DNA of 12,502 bases from Deltaproteobacteria bacterium (GCA_030698575.1 JAUYMQ010000496.1:1-12502), one strand, 5' to 3'; counted from the stretch's first letter, positions 5,044 to 11,756 are shown. A program made the numbers and translations. Notes: generated by a model not told the origin, from the sequence alone.

Positions 5044-7854
5044 ATGGCTGCAACAACAAGGAACAGTGGAGGGGGAACGAGCGGCGGATCGAAGGGACGA
5101 GGTGGCGCTTCGCGCTCGCGTGGCCGCCGGGGTGGCACACGACGCCGCCGGCCGGCCGGGCAGGAAAGCGGACCGCCGCAGAAGTTCGAGCCGGATCGCG
5201 ACGCGCGGACCGAGCTTCTCCAGGAGCAGCTCGAAGCCGAATTTGAGGGTTCCCCGGACTACGGGGATCCGCTCGACCCCGAGGAGGCTTCGGCCGACGA
5301 CATCGCGGCGGAGCTTTCGCGATCACGACGCGAGGAGAATGAAACAGCGCCCGACGACCAGAGCGCCTTCGAGGATACGTCCGAGGCGGTCGAGTTCGGC
5401 ATCGACGGCGCGCGGGGTGGATTCCCCGACGAGGAGGGGGAAGACGCCGCTCCTTCGGCGGGCGACTTCGTCCATGAATCCGGAGAATCGACGCGGCCGG
5501 GGTCGACCTTCAGAGCGCGGGAGACCGGGCAAGACGCGCGCGGTAGAGATTCTTCAGCAGACCGCGTCGAGGCCCCGGTCAGCGATCGCAGCGGGGAAGG
5601 GCGGGATCGCCTCTCCCGGCTTTGGAATGTTCTCATTCGCCCGCGCGCGTTTCCGCTGGGGGATCTTGTGCGGGAAGAGGGAGGGGCGCCAGGTTCCGAC
5701 AGGTGGCTGTTCGCCACGGGCAAGACGGCCGACGGACAGGTCGCTGCGGTGGTGGCCACACCCAACGTCGATTCCAATTTGCTCACCGAGGGACTGCTCT
5801 TCCTGACCCAGCTCTCCAGGTCGAAGGGCGCGATCAAGCATCTGTTTCTCTGCGCCCCCTATTTCGAGGAAGAGCAGCGCAAGACCGCCTACCTGGTCGA
5901 TCCAAAGAAGGTGCGCCTGCGGCTCGTGAGGGTCCCCTCCGTGGACGAGGGAACAGGGTCGTCGCGCATCGTCGAGACGCTGCGCCCGGAGACGCGCGAC
6001 ACCAGCCGCACGTTCGAGGAGATACTCTCCGAAGTACCGGGTCCGAAAACGCGGAACCTTCTCTTCCGATTCAAGGAGGTCGCCGAGGGGTCGCTCGTGG
6101 ACAGCGGCGGCGAGGGTGTGGTCTGCCGCGGCCGGAAGATCTATTTCCGGATGCGAGGCGAGGATCTGATCGTCGCGCGCCCCCGTGACAACACGGTGCT
6201 ACTCGAGATTCTCTATCCGCGTGGCCGGACGTTGCGGCTCTCCGAGAAAAACTTCGACCAGACCCTTTCGCGAGTCAGGGAGTGCTTCGAGGCGGCGCGA
6301 AAGAGCCCCAACCTGCCGAGCCGTGAAGGTGGATTCCGGCTTGCGGTGCGGGAAGCGCTGGAGACTAGGGAGAACGGCCTCATCCCGCTCGACGCCGAGG
6401 TGAGCGTGGGGCCGGGCAGGCTTCGCATCGACGTGCTGGCGGCCCGGAACGACGGCTCGCCTGCCGCGGTGCAGATTCGCGCCCGCCTGTCGCCGGAGGA
6501 TTTTGAGCGCAGCTTGCTCGCCTTCACGGCGCTTCGGGAGCAGGGGACCCTGCTGAAGAAGCTCCTTGGTGATCGTGGCGGGCTGCTCAACGCCGCGGGG
6601 GATGCCGAGCTCTGCTTCGTCTCGCTGAACGTGCACGAAGGGCTGCCAGCCATCGCGGAACTTCTCGTTCCGCGGGTCACCTTCTTCCGCGTTACGCCCG
6701 AGCGGCGCTGGTGGGAGGGGACGCTGAAGCTGACCGGACCCGGCCAGGCCATCCAGGCGGCGCCGAGCGCCCCTGCAGCGCAACAGTCCGCGGTCCAGCA
6801 GGCACCGGCGCCCCCGGTCCGGACACGCCCTGAACGGCCGAGCTTCAAGATCGAGGGGAAGAATCCGGCCGTTATCGCGAGCCATTACGACAGGGACGGA
6901 GTGGTAGGGAACATCGTCCTCTCGCGGGCTGTTCCGAACGTGGTGGCCCACCGCTTCATGAGCAGCGAGGACCTCATCATTTTCTTCTTCACGCCCGAGG
7001 TCCAGGCAACGCTGCCGGAGATCTACGATCTCTTCCTGACCGATCTCCGTTTCAGGCCCAGCACCCGCCTGTCACCTGAAGTGAAAGAGGCCTTCGTCGA
7101 GAATCTCCGGAACTTCAAGGGGAACATCTACTGGATCGATCACGTCTACTGGCAGGATTTCGATCGCCGGGAGATTGAGGGCGCCATCGGAAAGAACAAC
7201 CTCGTGATATCGCCCCGGGAACGAACCGCCGGCCAGGCTGTCATGAAGGCATTGCGGGTTCGGGACGATTTTTCGTCACAGCTGGTCGAGATGGTGCTCG
7301 GCAAGCTTGCTGACGATCCCCAGAAGGCCTGGGGGAAAGACTGGATCAACATCATCGACTACCTGCGGAACGATCTCGATCGAATCGAATCGGCGATGAA
7401 GCCGCTGTACGAGGGGCGGCCCGAGGAGATCGACGAATCACTGCGGGACGAGGGGCTGCGGAAAGAGGGCGAGGCGGAGGCCTACGTCGCGAGCCGCGAC
7501 TTCCGCGTCGTGATCTTCGGTACCTACAAGCTGGTCGTGGTGGATCTTCCGGAGAAGCAGAGCTTCAACTACACCAGCGTGACTCAGAAGGTGCGCGAGC
7601 GTTACCGCGCGCAGCTCTCGATCACGAGCTTTGGCAACTCCGAGACCATCATCATTGCCAATTCGTTCTCGAACCGGCAGGTGGTCAACATGATCCAGGT
7701 CAAGGATCACCTGACGCGGAAATTTGATTGGCTGAAGCCCGTCCAGGGGCACGAGAACGTGATCACACTGAAGGTGGAGGGGCTCCTCGAGAACAAGGAG
7801 CGTTTAGATCAGGCTCTGAACGAGCTGGTCAGGAACCGCTCGCTCTTCACCTGA
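5044..7854 (+). CDS. Large multidomain protein with C-terminal DHH-phosphoesterase-like domain
   Basis: 936 residues. Residues 1-40 are Gly/Arg/Ser-rich and basic, with RGG-like pieces; 41-190 are acidic and low in complexity. Residues 193-300 and 330-565 look folded and alternate strands and helices; 431-500 (GRLRIDVLA at 458-466, AVQIRA at 475-480) faintly recalls a PD-(D/E)XK nuclease with Q477/R479 in place of E-x-K. A Pro/Ala/Gln linker (566-600) precedes a DHH-type region: HYDRDG (614-619), an LTD motif with D667, IDHVYW (698-703) where the third triad residue is Val, and D772. GNSETIIIAN (864-873) sits where a C-terminal substrate-binding subdomain would have its GGGH motif. DHH enzymes hydrolyse phosphodiesters in short RNA, single-stranded DNA or cyclic dinucleotides with metal help. 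Start: AAAGGAAG ends two bases before the ATG at 5044. The substrate is unknown; a nucleic-acid or nucleotide role is inference. Confidence 0.8.
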   Translation: MAATTRNSGGGTSGGSKGRGGASRSRGRRGGTRRRRPAGQESGPPQKFEPDRDARTELLQEQLEAEFEGSPDYGDPLDPEEASADDIAAELSRSRREENETAPDDQSAFEDTSEAVEFGIDGARGGFPDEEGEDAAPSAGDFVHESGESTRPGSTFRARETGQDARGRDSSADRVEAPVSDRSGEGRDRLSRLWNVLIRPRAFPLGDLVREEGGAPGSDRWLFATGKTADGQVAAVVATPNVDSNLLTEGLLFLTQLSRSKGAIKHLFLCAPYFEEEQRKTAYLVDPKKVRLRLVRVPSVDEGTGSSRIVETLRPETRDTSRTFEEILSEVPGPKTRNLLFRFKEVAEGSLVDSGGEGVVCRGRKIYFRMRGEDLIVARPRDNTVLLEILYPRGRTLRLSEKNFDQTLSRVRECFEAARKSPNLPSREGGFRLAVREALETRENGLIPLDAEVSVGPGRLRIDVLAARNDGSPAAVQIRARLSPEDFERSLLAFTALREQGTLLKKLLGDRGGLLNAAGDAELCFVSLNVHEGLPAIAELLVPRVTFFRVTPERRWWEGTLKLTGPGQAIQAAPSAPAAQQSAVQQAPAPPVRTRPERPSFKIEGKNPAVIASHYDRDGVVGNIVLSRAVPNVVAHRFMSSEDLIIFFFTPEVQATLPEIYDLFLTDLRFRPSTRLSPEVKEAFVENLRNFKGNIYWIDHVYWQDFDRREIEGAIGKNNLVISPRERTAGQAVMKALRVRDDFSSQLVEMVLGKLADDPQKAWGKDWINIIDYLRNDLDRIESAMKPLYEGRPEEIDESLRDEGLRKEGEAEAYVASRDFRVVIFGTYKLVVVDLPEKQSFNYTSVTQKVRERYRAQLSITSFGNSETIIIANSFSNRQVVNMIQVKDHLTRKFDWLKPVQGHENVITLKVEGLLENKERLDQALNELVRNRSLFT

Positions 7855-7867
7855 GAAAGCCCGGCGG

Positions 7868-7914
7868 CCGCGGGGACGGGCTCAGTCCTTTGTCCCCGCG
7901 GTCTCCTTTTTTTT
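7868..7914 (+). terminator. Intrinsic terminator of the DHH-like gene, inside the 3' end of the FmdB-like gene
   Basis: A perfect 10-bp stem, CCGCGGGGAC (7868-7877) with GTCCCCGCGG (7892-7901), is followed after five bases by eight T (7907-7914). The T run lies on the plus strand, so it would stop transcripts of the rightward gene ending at 7854. The right arm and T run are also codons of the convergent FmdB-like gene, where the complementary A run encodes Lys-Lys-Lys. Confidence 0.75.
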
Positions 7915-8181
7915 CTCCGGCTTGTTGTCCGCCTTGGAAGAAGACGTAGACTCGGAGGTCTTCTCCGGCTTGGGCTCGCCGTCCTTCTTATCCTTCTGCC
8001 CCTTGCGAACGTAGTCGGTGACGTACCACCCGGAACCCTTTAGGTGGAAGCTCGACTGGCTGATCAGTTTTTGCAGCTTTCCCCCGCAGGCGGTGCACTT
8101 TTTGAGCGGCTTGTCCTTGAACTTCTGGACGACCTCGAAGTGCTCCTGGCACTTCTGGCACTGGTACTCGTAGATCGGCAT
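7882..8181 (-). CDS. FmdB-type zinc-ribbon protein
   Basis: This 99-residue protein opens with MPIYEYQCQKC, the hallmark of the FmdB family (named from a regulator of the formamidase gene region). Four Cys, C8-x2-C11 and C29-x2-C32, form a zinc ribbon; the following IS.SSFHLKGSGWYVTDY is also typical of the family. Residues 61-99 are a charged Lys/Glu/Ser tail that looks disordered. Function is poorly defined: regulatory or nucleic-acid-binding roles are suggested for the family. The ATG at 8181 has AGGG eight bases upstream. The gene diverges from greA with its own promoter and converges on the DHH-like gene, whose terminator overlaps its last codons. Confidence 0.9.
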   Translation of the reverse strand: MPIYEYQCQKCQEHFEVVQKFKDKPLKKCTACGGKLQKLISQSSFHLKGSGWYVTDYVRKGQKDKKDGEPKPEKTSESTSSSKADNKPEKKKETAGTKD

Positions 8182-8237
8182 GCGTGAAACCCTGAAGCGT
8201 GAGGGTTGGAATCGAGGGGGCCGGCCGGGCGCGCGAA

Positions 8238-8266
8238 AATATGATCTGGGAGAGGGCTAAAGTCAA
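8238..8266 (-). promoter_or_regulatory. Putative promoter of the FmdB-like gene
   Basis: On the minus strand TTGACT (8266-8261) and CATATT (8243-8238) are separated by 17 bases, matching the sigma70 consensus at 5 of 6 and 4 of 6 positions. Transcription would start about 50 bases before the ATG at 8181. Confidence 0.5.
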
Positions 8267-8299
8267 TATACCAGCGCCCGGGCTCGCCACCATAAGTAC

Positions 8300-8329
8300 T
8301 TGACTGAGAGACGGATTTCTCCATAGAAT
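8300..8329 (+). promoter_or_regulatory. Putative greA promoter
   Basis: TTGACT (8300-8305) and TAGAAT (8324-8329), 18 bases apart, each match the sigma70 consensus at 5 of 6 positions. Start of transcription is expected near 8336, leaving a leader of about 165 bases. It runs back to back with the FmdB-like promoter at 8238-8266. Confidence 0.6.
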
Positions 8330-8336
8330 GATCTCG

Positions 8337-8462
8337 CCTCGCCGTGGAATCATCTCCCCGGCGAGGTATCCGTTCAAGCGGCGGTTATTCGAGATCGCCC
8401 GCGCCCCGCGCCGATTGTGCGCGGGTTTCGCGTCCTCCTGCGGCCCGGGTCCGCGCCGGGCC
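8337..8462 (+). promoter_or_regulatory. Structured greA leader with three hairpins
   Basis: Three perfect stems lie in the predicted leader: CCTCGCCG/CGGCGAGG (8337-8344 with 8359-8366), CCCGCGC/GCGCGGG followed by TTT (8398-8404 with 8419-8425), and GGCCCGG/CCGGGCC (8442-8448 with 8456-8462). In E. coli the greA leader carries an early terminator that yields the GraL RNA, so an attenuating leader would have precedent. No long T run follows any of these stems, so strong termination is not evident. Confidence 0.4.
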
Positions 8463-8475
8463 AGTGCCGCATCGA

Positions 8476-8499
8476 GCGTGGAGCACCAGCGTGGAGCAC
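8476..8499 (+). repeat. 11-bp direct repeat duplicating the greA ribosome site
   Basis: GCGTGGAGCAC occurs at 8476-8486 and 8489-8499, two bases apart. Each copy holds a GGAG. The second GGAG (8493-8496) lies five bases before the greA ATG; the first is 18 bases before it. Confidence 0.7.
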
Positions 8500-8501
8500 G
8501 A

Positions 8502-8981
8502 ATGAGCGACAAGATTCCGATGACCCGCGAGGGTTACCTCAAGCTGACAGATGACCTCGCGCGAATGAAGCGGGTGGATCGCCAGAAGGCCACCCACGAC
8601 GTCGCAGAGGCCCGGGGCCACGGCGATATATCCGAGAACGCCGAGTACGACGCGGCGAAGGAGCGCCAGGCGTTCGTCGAAGGGAGGATCCGGGAGGTGG
8701 AGCGAAGGCTGGCCCACGCCCAGATCATCGATACCGACAAGTTGCCCGACGATCGGGTGGTATTCGGGTCCCGGGTTCGCCTTTCCGAGATCAATACGGG
8801 CGATGAAGTGGCCTACCGCCTGGTGGGCGAGGACGAGGCCGACGTGAAGGCCGGGTTGATCTCCGTCACCTCGCCCCTGGGGCAGGCGCTTATCGGCCGC
8901 GAACTGAACGATACCGTTGAGGTGAGGACGCCGGGCGGCCTGCGTGAATATGAGATCCTCGAGATAGGGCTCAACCGCTAG
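8502..8981 (+). CDS. greA: Transcription elongation factor GreA
   Basis: GreA enters the secondary channel of backtracked RNA polymerase and stimulates cleavage of the extruded RNA 3' end. The 159-residue product matches the usual length of about 158. The N-terminal coiled coil includes the tip motif GDISENAEYDAAKERQ (41-56); D42 and E45 are the acidic tip residues that position catalytic magnesium. The C-terminal FKBP-like domain carries SPLGQALIGR (124-133). I start at the ATG at 8502, five bases after GGAG, because MSDKIPMTREGYLKL aligns with known GreA N-termini; a longer frame from 8328 would overlap the promoter -10. The gene appears to have its own promoter and a structured leader. Confidence 0.97.
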   Translation: MSDKIPMTREGYLKLTDDLARMKRVDRQKATHDVAEARGHGDISENAEYDAAKERQAFVEGRIREVERRLAHAQIIDTDKLPDDRVVFGSRVRLSEINTGDEVAYRLVGEDEADVKAGLISVTSPLGQALIGRELNDTVEVRTPGGLREYEILEIGLNR

Positions 8982-9046
8982 CTGCTCATGGCCGCCCGGT
9001 TTCAGCATGGCGGCTCTCCTTCGCAGTCACCCGTCCAAGGCATCCC

Positions 9047-9781
9047 ATGCCCGATCAGCCCACGCGCATCCCCGTCCGCGACGCCAGCACCGTCATCCTT
9101 CTCAGGCCCGCGCCGGATTCGGACGAGGGCTTCGAGGTCTACCTGACGCGGCGCCGGCCCGAGCTGGTCTTCGTCGGCGGGATGCACGTGTTTCCCGGCG
9201 GGAAGGTCGATCCGGAGGACTCTGATCCCGGGGCGGTCGCCAGGTCGGAGGGGCTTTCCCCCGAGCGAGCGGCGGAACTCCTGCAGGAAGAAGCGATGGC
9301 GCCCGCGCGCGCCTTTGCCTTCTGGGTGGGCGCCGTACGGGAGCTGTTCGAAGAGGCGGGCGTTCTTCTTGCCTATCGCGGCGACGACATTGTCGATCTC
9401 TGCGCGCCCGGCGCGCTGGAACCCCTCGAGGAGTGGCGGCGGCGCCTGAATGCGAACGAGGCGGGTATCGCGGACATGCTTGCACAGGAGGATCTCCGCC
9501 TGGCCCTCGACCGTCTGCACTACGTCTCACACTGGATCACCCCGGTCGGTCCCCCGCGCCGCTTCAACACGCATTTTTTTCTGGCGGAAATGCCGGAGAA
9601 TCAGCAACCCTGCCATCACGAGGGGGAGGTGGACGAGAGCCTCTGGATCGGCCCGCGCAAGGCTCTGGCGGCGTGGGCGGAGAACCGGATCGCGATGATC
9701 CCGCCGACGGTCATGAGCCTGCAGACAATCGCTGCTTTCAGGAGCCTGGAAGACGTGATGAAGAATTTCCCCCGACCCTGA
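9047..9781 (+). CDS. Nudix hydrolase, NUDT19-like
   Basis: This 244-residue protein would cleave a nucleoside diphosphate linked to another moiety, with magnesium. The Nudix box is split: FPGGKVDPED (49-58) supplies the G-x5-E part and RELFEEAGV (98-106) the R-E-x2-E-E-x-G part, with 40 residues between E57 and R98 instead of the usual seven. An insertion of this kind and the later WITPVGPPRRFNTHFF (about 163-178) are typical of NUDT19/RP2-like proteins, some of which are CoA or acyl-CoA diphosphatases. Hence a CoA-ester substrate is possible but unproven. The ATG at 9047 has AAGG six bases upstream. It follows greA by 65 bases and may share its transcript. Confidence 0.88.
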   Translation: MPDQPTRIPVRDASTVILLRPAPDSDEGFEVYLTRRRPELVFVGGMHVFPGGKVDPEDSDPGAVARSEGLSPERAAELLQEEAMAPARAFAFWVGAVRELFEEAGVLLAYRGDDIVDLCAPGALEPLEEWRRRLNANEAGIADMLAQEDLRLALDRLHYVSHWITPVGPPRRFNTHFFLAEMPENQQPCHHEGEVDESLWIGPRKALAAWAENRIAMIPPTVMSLQTIAAFRSLEDVMKNFPRP

Positions 9782-9817
9782 GGCGCGGGGGAGGTGGGAC
9801 CGGGCGGGAGGGGCGGA

Positions 9818-10228
9818 TCATTTCGGGTCGGTGGTGATGGACAGCCGGAGGCCTTGTCCGCCGCGCTGTCGGCCACCGCGCGATCCGCGACCGCCTGCGG
9901 TGCGGGGTGTGAAGGCGATGCGCGCCTCGATGTCTATCTCGAAGTCCTTCAGGAAGCGCGCGCCTACCTTGTTGACGTCGAGGTCGCGCACGGCCTTGCC
10001 TATCTCGGCGGCGATGGCTTCGAAGAATTCCTTCTTCCCGCGCTCGGCCTGGCTGAGCACGGCGTCGACGGCCTCCCGCGTGAGCTTCATGTCGCGGGTT
10101 GCGCGGCGGAGAGTCTCCTCCGCCATGAATACGCCTCCGAGCGAGAGCACCAGCATCGACTTGGCGACGTCAGGCAACCGGCCGAGGAGCGATTTTTCAG
10201 CCTCGCGCTTTCGTTCTGCCATGGCCAT
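9818..10228 (-). CDS. Small helical protein with Gly/Arg-rich tail, unknown function
   Basis: I do not recognise a family with certainty. The 136 residues comprise a charged start, a short hydrophobic helix (about 24-36, KSMLVLSLGGVFM), long amphipathic helical stretches (37-95) and a Gly/Arg/Gln-rich segment GGRGSRGGRQRGGQG (112-126). The helical part is reminiscent of phasin-like or other lipid- or granule-associated proteins, but this is impression only. The ATG at 10228 follows GGGGG three bases away and GGAGG twelve bases away; an ATG at 10222 is an equally good start. Its gene converges with the Nudix gene (36 bases between ends) and diverges from queE. Amino-acid composition and coding-like frame support a real gene. 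Confidence 0.7.
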   Translation of the reverse strand: MAMAERKREAEKSLLGRLPDVAKSMLVLSLGGVFMAEETLRRATRDMKLTREAVDAVLSQAERGKKEFFEAIAAEIGKAVRDLDVNKVGARFLKDFEIDIEARIAFTPRTAGGRGSRGGRQRGGQGLRLSITTDPK

Positions 10229-10319
10229 TGACCCCCAAGGCCTCCAGGCAACGCCCTAGGACCTTTCTCTTTACTACATGATGGCGCCATCCCCGGCAAA
10301 CCGGCCCGGACGCCGGTGG

Positions 10320-10349
10320 TTGGCGCGGTCCCGGAGCGAGGGTTAGAAT
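10320..10349 (+). promoter_or_regulatory. Putative queE promoter, giving a leaderless start
   Basis: TTGGCG (10320-10325) and TAGAAT (10344-10349) are 18 bases apart, matching the sigma70 consensus at 4 of 6 and 5 of 6. The -10 ends only six bases before the GTG at 10356, so transcription is expected to begin at or next to the start codon. Confidence 0.5.
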
Positions 10350-10355
10350 CGAGCC

Positions 10356-10976
10356 GTGCGAATCACCGAAATCTTCCATAGCATCCAGGGCGAGAGTACC
10401 CACGCGGGGCTTCCCTGCGTCTTTGTGCGCCTGACGGGGTGCAATCTCCGGTGCGTCTGGTGTGACACTGCCTACGCCTTCCAAGGCGGGCGCGAGATGT
10501 CGGACGACGAGATACTGGAGGAGGTTCGCCGCTATCACTGCCGTCGCGTGGAAATCACGGGGGGGGAGCCGCTGCTCCAGGACGGCGTGCACGATCTCAT
10601 GGGGCGGCTCGCCGATGAGGGCTACCGGGTGCTTCTCGAGACCGGCGGGTCGCTTGATGTATCACGCGTCGATCCCCGGATCGTGAAGATCATGGATCTC
10701 AAGTGCCCGGAGAGCGGCGAGTCCGGCAAGAACCGCTGGGAGAATCTTGCGCATCTCACGGCGCAGGATCAGGTCAAGTTCGTTCTCCGGAACAGGGCGG
10801 ATTTCGACTGGGCTTGCGCGGTCGTGCGCGAGCGGGATCTCACCGCGAAACACGCCGTTCTCATGAGCCCCGTGCACGGCGAAATGGACCCGCACGTCAT
10901 GGCAGGGTGGATTATCGAGAGCGGTCTCGATCTGCGGCTCCAGATTCAACTTCACAAGGTGCTGCGCGTCCCCTGA
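10356..10976 (+). CDS. queE: 7-carboxy-7-deazaguanine synthase QueE
   Basis: QueE is a radical-SAM enzyme that converts 6-carboxytetrahydropterin to 7-carboxy-7-deazaguanine, the ring-contraction step on the way to preQ0 and queuosine. The 206-residue product shows FHSIQGEST (7-15), the iron-sulfur cluster motif C29-x3-C33-x2-C36 (CNLRCVWC), ITGGEPLLQ (67-75), ETGGS (95-99), MDLKCP (113-118) and QLHK (198-201), all conserved in the family. The start is GTG at 10356, since MRITEIFHSIQGES aligns with family N-termini and no better start exists. No good Shine-Dalgarno precedes it and a -10 box lies six bases upstream. Other queuosine genes are not in the window. It converges with the crotonase gene, 18 bases between ends. 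Confidence 0.95.
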   Translation: MRITEIFHSIQGESTHAGLPCVFVRLTGCNLRCVWCDTAYAFQGGREMSDDEILEEVRRYHCRRVEITGGEPLLQDGVHDLMGRLADEGYRVLLETGGSLDVSRVDPRIVKIMDLKCPESGESGKNRWENLAHLTAQDQVKFVLRNRADFDWACAVVRERDLTAKHAVLMSPVHGEMDPHVMAGWIIESGLDLRLQIQLHKVLRVP

Positions 10977-10994
10977 GCGCGGCGCCGGATCGAC

Positions 10995-11711
10995 TCAACG
11001 CCCCTTTCCCCGAAGACCGTCTCCCGAGGCCTCCTTCTCGATCAGCGCCCCCACCCTCTGGAGGTCGGCGTCGCGCTGTCGCGCCTTGGTGGCGCCGTAG
11101 GCCGCGGTGTCGAGCGAGGCCGCCAGGGCGGCCCGGGCCCTCGCCGCCTCGACAAGCTGGTCGGCGGGGCGCGCGATTTCGTCGATGATTCCCCGTTCGA
11201 GAGCCTCTTCCGGCGTGTAGGGCCGCGCGTGCAGGATCGCTTCCGTGTGCCAGCGGTCCGGGATTCCACGCTCCGCAATAGCAATGGCCCAACTCGGCAA
11301 CGTCAGCCCGATTGCCGTTTCGTTCAGCTGAATACGGTATGGCCCTTCCGCCATCACGCGCAGGTCGCAAGCGTGCATGAGCATCGCCCCGCCCGCGATC
11401 GCATGCCCGCTCACGGCGGCCACGGTGGGAATGGGGAAGCCGTACACGCGGAGCATCGTCCGCCCGAAGGAGGTCATGGTGGCGGCCAGGGCCTGCTGAT
11501 CGAGGGTCGGCAGCACCTTCAAGTTCAGCCCCGCCGAGAAGAGTCCCGGCCTCCCCTTGATGATCACGGCGCGGGCGGCATCCTTCTCCGCCTGATCGAG
11601 CACGCTGTTGAGGCCGTCGAAGAAGGGATCGCTCATTGCATTGACCTTGCCGTCGTCCATGGTTATCTCGGCAAGGCCGTCCTGAAGGGCGTAGCTAAAG
11701 GTTTCCGGCAT
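10995..11711 (-). CDS. Enoyl-CoA hydratase/isomerase (crotonase) family protein
   Basis: The 238-residue protein has the crotonase fold: LFSAGLNLK (57-65) and SGHAIAGGAM (101-110) supply the two peptide NH groups of the oxyanion hole that binds the acyl-CoA thioester carbonyl. Of the two catalytic Glu in enoyl-CoA hydratase, the first position (GGxxE) is Met here (M110), while the second is kept as E131 in LNETAIGL. A single Glu at the second position is what delta3-delta2-enoyl-CoA isomerases use, so isomerisation of unsaturated acyl-CoA is a better guess than hydration. Start at ATG 11711, with AGGGAG about seven to eight bases upstream. Same strand as the dienelactone hydrolase gene, 45 bases downstream of it, so likely the same transcript. 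Confidence 0.88.
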   Translation of the reverse strand: MPETFSYALQDGLAEITMDDGKVNAMSDPFFDGLNSVLDQAEKDAARAVIIKGRPGLFSAGLNLKVLPTLDQQALAATMTSFGRTMLRVYGFPIPTVAAVSGHAIAGGAMLMHACDLRVMAEGPYRIQLNETAIGLTLPSWAIAIAERGIPDRWHTEAILHARPYTPEEALERGIIDEIARPADQLVEAARARAALAASLDTAAYGATKARQRDADLQRVGALIEKEASGDGLRGKGR

Positions 11712-11756
11712 GGGAGGTCTCCCTGGCGCGCAGTTCGCCGGATTGCCCGGCGGCTG

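Noticed and set aside
5066-7752. Numerous long frames overlapping the DHH-like gene on both strands
   Set aside because: They are shadows of a 2.8-kb GC-rich coding region; only the 5044 frame has a ribosome site and recognisable motifs.
9782-9817. Terminator between the convergent Nudix and small-protein genes
   Set aside because: The interval is G-rich, with no clean stem followed by a T run on either strand.
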